A DNA stretch of 64,000 nt from Pseudoalteromonas sp. MMG010. GTDB taxonomy: Bacteria > Pseudomonadota > Gammaproteobacteria > Enterobacterales > Alteromonadaceae. Position numbers and translations under genes: made by a program. Below the pieces are notes generated by a model that was not told the origin of the DNA, did not search any database, and saw only the letters and a program-made list of their open reading frames with translations. This document shows, one piece after another, positions 9,390 through 16,103 of this stretch (position 1 is its first letter; each line of letters begins with the position of its first letter). The DNA lies in NCBI RefSeq assembly GCF_018100905.1, contig NZ_JAGJEG010000002.1, forward strand, positions 62,001 to 126,000, given 5' to 3'.

Positions 9390-9419
9390 AGTAAAGCGTA
9401 TCTTGTGCTTTAGTGTCAA
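9390..9419 (-). promoter_or_regulatory. sigma70 promoter of the trp operon
   Basis: On the minus strand a consensus -35 TTGACA (9419-9414) is separated by 18 bases from TTTACT (9395-9390, four of six to TATAAT). Transcription would start near 9383, about 29 bases before trpL1. No clear TrpR operator was recognised. Confidence 0.65.
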
Positions 9420-9451
9420 GTGTTTATTTAAAACAATTTTGTTAAAAAACT

Positions 9452-9465
9452 TGTTATAATAACAA
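9452..9465 (+). promoter_or_regulatory. Extended -10 promoter for the rnm gene, inside a palindrome
   Basis: TGTTATAAT (9452-9460) is a perfect extended -10 on the plus strand, with no good -35. It sits in the palindrome TTGTTAT-A-ATAACAA (9451-9465), which could also be an operator shared with the divergent trp promoter. Only the -10 match is solid. Confidence 0.45.
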
Positions 9466-9501
9466 TTAAACCACTAAGCCCTAATTTTAAGCAGTTTTGT
9501 T

Positions 9502-10350
9502 TTGATAAAATACGATTTACATAGCCATACAACACACTCAGATGGGCAACTTACGGTAGAAGAGCTATTGCTTCGCGCAGTAGAAAAAAACATAGATGTT
9601 TTTGCCATCACCGATCACGATACCATCGCAGCGGTTAAACCCGCTAAAGCGTTTATTGCCTCGCAACAACTTCCGTTATCATTGATAAGCGGGGTTGAAA
9701 TATCGACAAAGTGGGAAAGTTTCGAAATACATATTGTAGGGTTAAATATTGACGTAGATAACAATGCGCTTACCGAGCTGTTATCAATACAACAACAAAA
9801 AAGGCAAATTAGGGCGCAAGAAATAGGGCGCAGGCTTGAAAAAAATGGTTTTGATGGCATCTATCAACAAGCCCAAGCCTTAGCACAAGATGCTCAAATA
9901 ACCCGTGCACATTTTGCACGAGCATTGATTGAGCGTGGGGTAGCTAAAAATTTCCCAGGGGTTTTTAAAAAGTATTTGGGCCGCGGTAAAACAGGTTACG
10001 TACCAAGCAATTGGTGTGATATGCAAACAGCCATTGCTGCTATCCATGCCAGTGGTGGACAAGCCGTTATGGCGCATCCAGCCCGGTACCAAATGTCTAA
10101 TAAATGGTTACGGAAACTGTTAACGCAATTTAAAAATGATGGCGGGGATGCGATGGAAGTAGCGCAACCACAACAAGCGCCAACAGAAAGACAATTTTTA
10201 GGTGAACTAAGTCGTGAATATAATTTACTTTGTTCGCAAGGTTCTGATTTTCATTTTCCGACAACTTACTTAGAACTCGGTAAAAACTTATATTTACCAA
10301 AGGATTGCCAAGGTGTATGGCAATTATGGCAAGCACAAGAGGGCATTTAA
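9502..10350 (+). CDS. rnm: PHP-domain 5'-3' exoribonuclease RNase AM (YciV/Rnm family)
   Basis: The 282-residue protein has the PHP metal-binding motifs in order: HSHTTHSDG (residues about 7-15), ITDHDT (about 36), HIVGLNID, a central HFARALIERG, VMAHPARY and the C-terminal GSDFH. In E. coli this enzyme trims 5' ends of rRNA and other RNAs. The start is a TTG (MIKYDLHSH), fitting the family N-terminus, with only a weak ribosome site. It is divergent from the trp operon and followed after two bases by yciO, the same order as in enterics. Confidence 0.9.
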   Translation: MIKYDLHSHTTHSDGQLTVEELLLRAVEKNIDVFAITDHDTIAAVKPAKAFIASQQLPLSLISGVEISTKWESFEIHIVGLNIDVDNNALTELLSIQQQKRQIRAQEIGRRLEKNGFDGIYQQAQALAQDAQITRAHFARALIERGVAKNFPGVFKKYLGRGKTGYVPSNWCDMQTAIAAIHASGGQAVMAHPARYQMSNKWLRKLLTQFKNDGGDAMEVAQPQQAPTERQFLGELSREYNLLCSQGSDFHFPTTYLELGKNLYLPKDCQGVWQLWQAQEGI

Positions 10351-10352
10351 GC

Positions 10353-10973
10353 ATGAGTCAATTATTTCATATTCATCCAGATAATCCGCAACCTAGATTA
10401 ATTAAGCAAGCGGTCGATATTATCAAGCAAGGCGGTGTGGTGGTGTACCCTACCGATTCTGGCTATGCTATAGGCTGTAATCTGGGTAATAAACAAGCCA
10501 AAGAGCGAATTGAACGTATACGTGGTATTGAAAAACATCATAACTTCACATTAGTGTGCCGCGATCTATCTGAGCTGGCCACTTATGCTCGTGTAGATAA
10601 CCAGTTATTTCGGTTAATAAAAAATAATACACCTGGGCCTTATACGTTTATTTTTAAAGGCACAAAAGAAGTGCCTAAACGTTTATTAAACGAAAAGAAA
10701 AAAACCATTGGTATGCGTGTAATTGAACACCCAATAGCATGTGCGTTATTACAAGAATTAGGCGAACCTTTAATGTCGTGTTCGTTGATTTTACCCGGTG
10801 AAGAATTTACCGAATCTGATCCTGACGATATACTGACGCGATTAGATAAACATGTCGATTTGATTATCCATGGCGGCTACTTAGCCGAGCAAGCAACCAC
10901 CGTAATCGATTTATCAGAAGACGATATTAATATTTTACGTGTAGGTTGTGGTGATACATCCCCTTTTGAGTAG
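10353..10973 (+). CDS. yciO: YciO family protein (Sua5/YrdC-like)
   Basis: The ATG at 10353 (MSQLFHIHPDNPQPR) gives 206 residues, the same as E. coli YciO. A GAGGG lies upstream at the end of rnm. Longer in-frame starts overlap rnm and lack support. The YrdC-type fold shows GGVVVYPTDSGYAIG (about residues 28-42) and the nucleotide-binding stretch KNNTPGPYTFI. Relatives make threonylcarbamoyl-AMP for tRNA t6A; the role of the YciO branch is less certain. It is co-transcribed with rnm and scpA. Confidence 0.9.
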   Translation: MSQLFHIHPDNPQPRLIKQAVDIIKQGGVVVYPTDSGYAIGCNLGNKQAKERIERIRGIEKHHNFTLVCRDLSELATYARVDNQLFRLIKNNTPGPYTFIFKGTKEVPKRLLNEKKKTIGMRVIEHPIACALLQELGEPLMSCSLILPGEEFTESDPDDILTRLDKHVDLIIHGGYLAEQATTVIDLSEDDINILRVGCGDTSPFE

Positions 10974-10978
10974 GTTAT

Positions 10979-11818
10979 ATGTGTCCAACTGACGCCTCTA
11001 TTGTGACAAAAAAAGTAAATGAGCCTGCGCAGGTAAAACTGCCGCTGGCTTTTTTGCATGGTAAAGCGGTCGTCGACAAGCCACAAGATTTATATATTCC
11101 CCCTGATGCGTTAGAAGTCATTTTAGAAACATTTGAAGGCCCTTTGGACCTGCTGTTGTATTTAATTAAAAAGCACAAATTAGATATACTTGATCTGTCT
11201 ATTTTTAGTATTACAGAACAATACGTGCACTATGTAGAAATGATGGGCGAGTTTCAATTAGAGCTTGCGGGCGAATATTTAGTGATGGCTGCCTTATTAG
11301 CGCAAATTAAATCACGATTATTGTTACCGGTGCACGAAGAGCTTGAGGAAGAAGAAGACCCACGAGTTGAACTGATCAAGCGATTACAAGAATACGAGCA
11401 ATTTAAAACGGCAGCAGAAAACCTTGATGTGATAGATAGAGTTGGACGAGATATTTTTATTGCTCATGCTGTGCTACCTACAGCAACAAGTGAAACAATA
11501 ACGCAGCCCGATATAGCACTTAAAGATTTAATGATCGCATTAAGTGAGGTTATGGCTAGGGCAAAAACTCTGCAAAGTCATCAAATTAGCGCAGAGGTCT
11601 TATCGACAAGAGAACGTATGAGCCAAATTTTACAACGTTTGTCGAATGCACCAGAGCCGGTTGTTTTTAGCGAATTATTTAGTATTAATGAAGGGCGAAG
11701 TGGCGTTGTGGTGAGTTTTATTGCCATACTTGAGCTGATCAAAGAGGGGCTTATTAGTTGCTTACAAGTTAACAGTGAAAGTTTAATTTATGTCAGTTTG
11801 AACGATGAGAATAAATAA
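10979..11818 (+). CDS. scpA: Segregation and condensation protein A (kleisin)
   Basis: ScpA bridges SMC/MukB-type ATPases in chromosome condensation. The 279 residues carry the N-terminal kleisin motif FEGPLDLLLYLI (near residue 51), KLDILDLSI, the LVMAALLAQIKSRLLLP helix, an acidic linker EELEEEEDPRVELI, and a C-terminal winged-helix-like region with VVVSFIAILELIKEGLI. It starts six bases after yciO. The usual partner scpB does not follow; a terminator comes 17 bases after the stop. Confidence 0.9.
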   Translation: MCPTDASIVTKKVNEPAQVKLPLAFLHGKAVVDKPQDLYIPPDALEVILETFEGPLDLLLYLIKKHKLDILDLSIFSITEQYVHYVEMMGEFQLELAGEYLVMAALLAQIKSRLLLPVHEELEEEEDPRVELIKRLQEYEQFKTAAENLDVIDRVGRDIFIAHAVLPTATSETITQPDIALKDLMIALSEVMARAKTLQSHQISAEVLSTRERMSQILQRLSNAPEPVVFSELFSINEGRSGVVVSFIAILELIKEGLISCLQVNSESLIYVSLNDENK

Positions 11819-11834
11819 GATTTCTTTAGACACT

Positions 11835-11863
11835 AAAAAGCCAACGTTAATGTTGGCTTTTTG
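11835..11863 (+). terminator. Terminator after scpA
   Basis: AAAAAGCCAAC and GTTGGCTTTTT form an 11-bp stem around GTTAAT, ending in a T-run. It closes the rnm-yciO-scpA unit and may also end the 55-residue minus-strand ORF. Confidence 0.85.
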
Positions 11864-11878
11864 TATTTTCACAAGCGC

Positions 11879-12046
11879 TTAGCTTGCTTTTAACCATTTT
11901 ACAAAATCACGAGCATCTGATGCTTTTTGAAATAATGTATTTTTTAAGCCTTGCGTATCACTAAAGATAACACGTTGCTTGTTAACCGAAATTGATTGCA
12001 CCGGATGGGCAATTTGGATCATAGATCCGTTATATTTATAAGACAT
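11879..12046 (-). CDS. Small protein of unknown function (55 residues)
   Basis: This minus-strand ORF starts MSYKYNGSMIQIAHPVQSI and ends DARDFVKWLKAS before TAA. An AGTGAG lies seven to eight bases before the ATG, and the reading is free of rare features. It ends against the scpA terminator, which is where a convergent gene would stop. The fold looks like beta strands followed by an amphipathic helix. I recognise no family; it may be a conserved marine-gammaproteobacterial small protein. Confidence 0.55.
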   Translation of the reverse strand: MSYKYNGSMIQIAHPVQSISVNKQRVIFSDTQGLKNTLFQKASDARDFVKWLKAS

Positions 12047-12386
12047 AATAAAACTCACTTTATTCTTGTTATCTAATTTTGCTAATTTTTAGCACCAATA
12101 ATTAGATGACCATGTTGTGTTTAGCTTCATTACAGTGTTGACGATCTTTATGACACTTTTGCGATGATTGATAAAAAATAAATCATCATGTATTAATCGG
12201 GGTTCTCGCCGTACAATAACTTAGCTTTTGAATATACGTTTTGCGGGGATTACTGGATCAGGGTAAAAAGGTAACCGCTACGGTTTTTTAAAACCAGAGA
12301 GGGAATTTACCTTTAATAAAAGTGATATGCAAGCTATTTTATCATTTTATTATAATTAAATTATCAACATGTGTTAAAAGGTATTT
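12047..12386. other. Intergenic region without a recognised gene
   Basis: No convincing ORF was seen. A pair of nested short inverted repeats at 12270-12311 (GGTAA...TTACC around GGTTTT/AAAACC) could form a leader structure ahead of the gene at 12387, but does not match a riboswitch I know. Confidence 0.3.
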
Positions 12387-12935
12387 ATGCATTACATTAT
12401 TATTAGTGATATTTATGGATTAACAAGTCACTTAAATGAGTTTTGTACTGATTTAAATAGCGCTTGTACAATTATAAGCCCGTACAGTAAAACAATACAA
12501 GGCATTGAAAATGAAGCTGATTATTATAATGAGTTTATAAAGCAATGTACTCACCCTGGTTATACTAATAAAGTACTTAACTGTTTTAATTCGCTCACTG
12601 AACAGAGCATATGTATTGCGTTTAGTGCTGGGGCAAGTGCTGCTTGGCGTGCGCAGTTATTAACAACAAATGCACACCTTAAAAAAATAATCGGTTTTTA
12701 TCCTTCAAAAATACGCGATGATGTTGCGCTCGATGCGAAGATACCTTGTGAATTTATTTTTGCTCAATCTGAACACCATTTTAATGTTGTGCAGGTAATG
12801 TCAAAATTGAGCAGTAAATCCTTAGTGCACTGCACTAAAGCAGATTACTTACATGGTTTTATGAACCCGAAATCGGAAAATTATAATGCACAAGCTTATC
12901 GTGAGTATCTGCACTATTTATGTAGTTTAAAGTAA
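12387..12935 (+). CDS. Small alpha/beta-hydrolase-like protein (dienelactone hydrolase-like)
   Basis: The 182-residue cytoplasmic protein begins with the beta strand HYIIISDIYG. It has a nucleophile elbow GASAA within IAFSAGASAAW (about residues 72-82), a strand CEFIFAQSEHHF and a late HGF, which could supply the catalytic His. This pattern resembles short dienelactone-hydrolase-type enzymes. The substrate is unknown. AAAGG precedes the ATG. Its 3' end overlaps the convergent gene at 12927 by nine bases. Confidence 0.6.
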   Translation: MHYIIISDIYGLTSHLNEFCTDLNSACTIISPYSKTIQGIENEADYYNEFIKQCTHPGYTNKVLNCFNSLTEQSICIAFSAGASAAWRAQLLTTNAHLKKIIGFYPSKIRDDVALDAKIPCEFIFAQSEHHFNVVQVMSKLSSKSLVHCTKADYLHGFMNPKSENYNAQAYREYLHYLCSLK

Positions 12936-13727
12936 ATTGAGTTGCTCTTTTGTGATCGTAGGGAAGTCGGTGCGTTTATTGTATTTATTATATAACAGTG
13001 AAAACACATTACTTTTAGAGAGTTTATCCAGTGAACTAATAAATTGTTTGGCAGTTGAGCGAGCTGGCCTGCAACATAATTGATAGCTCGCAATCACCTG
13101 TGCAACGGTTTTATTTTGTTGTCGTAAAAGTAAATCAACTTCTACAAAGTAGGCTGCACCACTCCAATAAACTCGTTGTTGAGCTCGTTGTCTCCACATA
13201 TCTGCTGACAGTTTATTTAAAGGTTGTTGTTTAGTTTTCGTTTGTAAACGTGCTCGTTCAAATCCTGCATTTAAGCGTTGTACAAATTCAGCTTGGGTAA
13301 TAACCTGATTATCTCGCATAATGACATTTTGCATATAACTGGCAAATCCTTCGCTTAACCAAAAACCAGTATAGGGCAATAAAGGCAAATAAAGGTGAGA
13401 TAGCTCATGATATAAAGTCCAATCACGAGTAAATGCATTTAAACTTGCATACCGATCAATATGTAATTCTAGTCCATCGGGGTTGGTACGTTTAACTTTA
13501 GCCCAAGGAACTGGTTCGAATGCAACATAACGTGGTTTTAAATAAATAGGTAATTGTGTTTGCTTTAAAGGCCCTAGCGTATTTTGTGTTTTTTCAATAC
13601 TTTGATTAATCCATAAAGTGATTTTTTGTTGCCCCGCTTGAGACAATGAAGATAAATTATGTAAGGTCGCCTCAAGCGCACACACGTGTAAAGGTATAAG
13701 CAACAATAAAACAAATAGTAATTTCAT
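12927..13727 (-). CDS. Secreted putative zinc metalloprotein with HELSH motif
   Basis: The 266 residues start with a classic signal peptide (KLLFVLLLLIPLHVCA, cut likely near residue 18). HELSH at about 125-129 has the HExxH form, and a Glu 22-25 residues later in WLSEGFASYM is placed like the third ligand of gluzincins. An AYFVEVDLLL helix follows, and then a Lys/Ser-rich C-terminal part. A periplasmic or secreted peptidase is likely but not proven; the family name is not recognised. Confidence 0.65.
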   Translation of the reverse strand: MKLLFVLLLLIPLHVCALEATLHNLSSLSQAGQQKITLWINQSIEKTQNTLGPLKQTQLPIYLKPRYVAFEPVPWAKVKRTNPDGLELHIDRYASLNAFTRDWTLYHELSHLYLPLLPYTGFWLSEGFASYMQNVIMRDNQVITQAEFVQRLNAGFERARLQTKTKQQPLNKLSADMWRQRAQQRVYWSGAAYFVEVDLLLRQQNKTVAQVIASYQLCCRPARSTAKQFISSLDKLSKSNVFSLLYNKYNKRTDFPTITKEQLNLL

Positions 13728-14104
13728 AAGTATTCATTACGTTTTACGCAAAGTTAATACATTAGACCTTGTGATTCATCAAAATTATTCAAATAAATCG
13801 TGCTTATGTTGTTTTTAAAAATTTATACTATGGCCGATATTACTTTATTAATCCCTGGTATTGTCGTTTAGACAGTGAGTCGCTACTTTCTCTTGGTGAT
13901 CGTACAGGTTTGTCTGTTGATTATATGCTTTGCTTTAATCTTTGAATGTTAGCGTGTCTGTTACTTTAAAAATGAGTAAAAAATAGAGATAAAATGGTGC
14001 GAAAAATTTATATTTTGCACGCATATAGCGCGAGCCACTTTATTCAAACGATCATTAATATTGTAAAGCACTGAATTTAAATGGTTTTTAATTTAATGCT
14101 GTAC
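13728..14104. other. Gene-poor region upstream of the sigma54 promoter
   Basis: No intact gene was found. A plus-strand frame about 13775-13939 is open for some 55 codons without a start. The inverted pair TGGTGC (13995-14000) and TTTTGCAC (14013-14020) may be a regulator site for the sigma54 promoter, although its half-sites face outward, unlike normal NtrC boxes. Confidence 0.3.
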
Positions 14105-14120
14105 TGGCATTGATATTGCT
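14105..14120 (+). promoter_or_regulatory. sigma54 promoter of a probable small RNA
   Basis: TGGCATTGATATTGCT matches the consensus TGGCAY-N6-TTGCW at every key position (GG at -24, GC at -12). Transcription would start at about 14131. No protein gene follows; a strong terminator does, 34 bases later. Confidence 0.7.
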
Positions 14121-14130
14121 TTAATAATCA

Positions 14131-14213
14131 GGTACTCCATACAATGTGTTTTTCCAGACGAAGACGTCTACCCAATTACTTTGCAAAAAGTAATTGAGTA
14201 GGCGTTTTTTTTT
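14131..14213 (+). ncRNA. Probable sigma54-dependent small RNA (~83 nt)
   Basis: The predicted transcript runs from the sigma54 start (14131) to a nine-T run. Its first ~33 bases are mostly unpaired and contain CTCC and TTTTTCC, which could pair with ribosome sites. The 3' half is a 17-bp stem (14165-14181 with 14188-14204, one wobble, one mismatch) and the T-tail, a typical Hfq-type sRNA end. No ORF fits inside. It does not resemble Qrr RNAs of vibrios. The gene may respond to nitrogen through NtrC or to another sigma54 activator. Confidence 0.6.
14165..14213 (+). terminator. Rho-independent terminator of the sRNA
   Basis: CGTCTACCCAATTACTT and AAGTAATTGAGTAGGCG pair around TGCAAA, followed by nine T. 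It is one of the strongest terminators in the window and has no protein gene upstream within 430 bases on its strand. Confidence 0.85.
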
Positions 14214-14715
14214 GCTTAAAAAATAACGACTATCGTCGTATGAGATTAAGTAACACTTAAACATAATTAACAAAAAACGGTAGGGGCTGAATATGAATAG
14301 TGCGAAGTGTTAAAAATTGATAGAAATCCATTTATTGCTATTAGTGCAATAAATATCATTAATAAAACGACTTTACTCCTATATATTACATGTGTGTAAT
14401 CTGTTTTTATTGCACTTAGTTGGTGCGGTATTTATTTTTTAAATGTGTTTTTTTATTGTTTTATTTTAAATTGGTGCAGGCTTAAATAATTATTGCGAAG
14501 ATAGATTAATTTAGTAAAACATCGCAATGATACTTGATGAAAGTGCGAACAACCCCATGTCATATCCAAGTAGTCATTTTTTATAAAAGCGAAAGTTAAA
14601 TCAAACTAATGCGTGTAATTCTACTTTTAACGATTGAATCTACATTTAGCCATTGAGCTACTAGCTTAAAGTACACGCTTAAACGCTTTTAATTAAACGG
14701 GTAATAGGAGAGGGC
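14214..14715. other. Intergenic region with NtrC-like boxes
   Basis: About 500 bases without a gene. It holds a 9-bp inverted repeat ATTTATTGC / GCAATAAAT (14330-14354), a near-consensus NtrC box (14411-14426) and a half box TTGGTGCA (14471-14478). I searched both strands for a GG-N10-GC pair and found no sigma54 promoter here for the next gene. Confidence 0.5.
14411..14426. promoter_or_regulatory. NtrC-like binding site
   Basis: TGCACTTAGTTGGTGC fits the NtrC pattern GCACT-N3-TTGGTGC exactly. A second half-site lies about 55 bases downstream. The nearest sigma54 promoter is the sRNA promoter about 300 bases upstream, so it may act as a downstream enhancer. Confidence 0.5.
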
Positions 14716-15678
14716 ATGAAATACATTAGTCATGAAGACAACACGTTAGTAATGAATGAGACAGCATTACCGCAAGTAAAAGATAACGAAGTATTGGTTA
14801 AAGTTGCTGCCATTGGCGTTAACAGAGCTGATTGTATGCAGCGCCAAGGTAAATACCCCGCACCAAAAGGTGATAGTCCTATTCTTGGGTTAGAATGTGC
14901 AGGAGAGGTTGTTGAGATAGGCGTAGATGTAGATAAAGCGTGGCTAAATAAACGTGTGTTTACCTTATGCGCAGGTGGCGCTTACAGTGAATATGTTGCT
15001 GTAGATGCACTGCAATTAATGCCTTTACCTGATAATATTAGTATGGTTGAAGGCGCTGCCATCAGTGAAGTGTACCTCACTGCTTATGGTGCATTATTTG
15101 GGCTAGGTAAATTAGCGCAAGGTGAGACTGCTTTAATTCATGCCGGAGCCAGTGGCGTTGGTGGCGCTGCAATACAAATGGCAAAAAGTGTAGGGGCAAA
15201 CGTGGTTATCACCGCCGGGAGTGATGAAAAGTGTGCCCATGCAAAGGCATTAGGCGCTGATCATACAATCAATTATCGCACGACAGATTTTGTTGACTAT
15301 ATGCAAAAAAATAAGCTGAGCGCAAATGTCATTGTTGACCCAGTAGCAGGGCGTTACCTAAATAAAAATGCCGCCATTGCTGCTATGGATTGCCAAATTA
15401 TCATGTTAGCATTTTTAGATGGCCGTTACAGTGAAGTAGACTTTGCTTTATTATTGGCTAAGCGAATATCATTTCATGCATCAACCTTAAGAAATCGTAG
15501 TATTGAGTATAAGCGTAAGTTACGTAATGACTTTATGAAACGTTTTTATCAACAGTTAGTAGATAAAGTATTTGATTTCAATGTCTATAAAACAGTGGCT
15601 TGGCAACAAGCTAGCCAAGCACATGATATATTAGAAGCCAATGAAAATGCAGGCAAGGTCGTGTTAGTTACCTCTTGA
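14716..15678 (+). CDS. Quinone oxidoreductase-like MDR enzyme (PIG3/Qor type)
   Basis: The 320-residue zinc-free medium-chain dehydrogenase/reductase likely reduces quinones with NADPH. It shows VNRADCMQRQGKYPAP (about residues 36-51), the LGLECAGEV motif, AQGETALIHAGASGVGGAAIQ with the Rossmann glycines, and a C-terminal GKVVL. These match the p53-inducible PIG3-like branch. AGGAGAGGG stands just before the ATG. It appears monocistronic. Confidence 0.85.
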   Translation: MKYISHEDNTLVMNETALPQVKDNEVLVKVAAIGVNRADCMQRQGKYPAPKGDSPILGLECAGEVVEIGVDVDKAWLNKRVFTLCAGGAYSEYVAVDALQLMPLPDNISMVEGAAISEVYLTAYGALFGLGKLAQGETALIHAGASGVGGAAIQMAKSVGANVVITAGSDEKCAHAKALGADHTINYRTTDFVDYMQKNKLSANVIVDPVAGRYLNKNAAIAAMDCQIIMLAFLDGRYSEVDFALLLAKRISFHASTLRNRSIEYKRKLRNDFMKRFYQQLVDKVFDFNVYKTVAWQQASQAHDILEANENAGKVVLVTS

Positions 15679-15766
15679 TAAGTTTTTATTTTAAAGGGTT
15701 TTTATTTAATGGTAGCGCCCATATAAACTAGAGTAATTAGCACAAGTAATTTATAAAAGGTCAAAT

Positions 15767-16018
15767 ATGAATCCGATTATCGCGATTTTACAAGAGCATA
15801 ATGTAAGCAACGAACAAGTAACATCTTTATTTGAAGCATTTAGTGAAAACCCAATGCTAGCCATGGCACAAATTCAAACGTTAGGAATTGCACCTGAAAA
15901 ACTACAGCAGTTAATGGCTGTTGTGATGACTCAACCTCACTTAATTAAAGAAGCAACAGATGAGCTTGGTTTAGATTTTGAGAAAGTGAAAGAAGCAAAA
16001 GAAAAGTTAAATCAATAG
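15767..16018 (+). CDS. DUF2999-like small protein
   Basis: This acidic, all-helical protein of 83 residues (MNPIIAILQEHNVSNEQV... ending KVKEAKEKLNQ) has no membrane segment or cysteine. The size and pattern resemble the DUF2999 family of marine gammaproteobacteria; this is from memory of the family and not a search. AAAGG lies before the ATG. Its function is unknown. Confidence 0.65.
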   Translation: MNPIIAILQEHNVSNEQVTSLFEAFSENPMLAMAQIQTLGIAPEKLQQLMAVVMTQPHLIKEATDELGLDFEKVKEAKEKLNQ

Positions 16019-16061
16019 CATAAATAGTATCTGCAATTGAAATGCAGTATTTTGTTACGTT

Positions 16062-16089
16062 AAAAAAGGCTGATTGTTCAGCCTTTTTT
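16062..16089. terminator. Bidirectional terminator between the DUF2999-like gene and moeA
   Basis: AAAAAAGGCTGA and TCAGCCTTTTTT pair perfectly around TTGT. With A- and T-runs on both sides it can stop both convergent genes. Confidence 0.88.
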
Positions 16090-16103
16090 ATGGGTGACCT
16101 ATG

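Noticed and set aside
12270-12311. Riboswitch-like nested repeats
   Set aside because: Stems are short, and the pattern matches no riboswitch known to me; kept only as a remark in the intergenic entry.
13775-13939. Open frame of about 55 codons without start
   Set aside because: No start codon or ribosome site, and an A/T-rich region where such runs occur by chance.
14131-14213. Qrr quorum-sensing sRNA
   Set aside because: Qrr RNAs are also sigma54-dependent, but the conserved Qrr core is not present and no luxO gene lies next to it.
14214-14715. sigma54 promoter for the quinone oxidoreductase gene
   Set aside because: No GG-N10-GC pair exists on either strand of this stretch despite the NtrC-like boxes.
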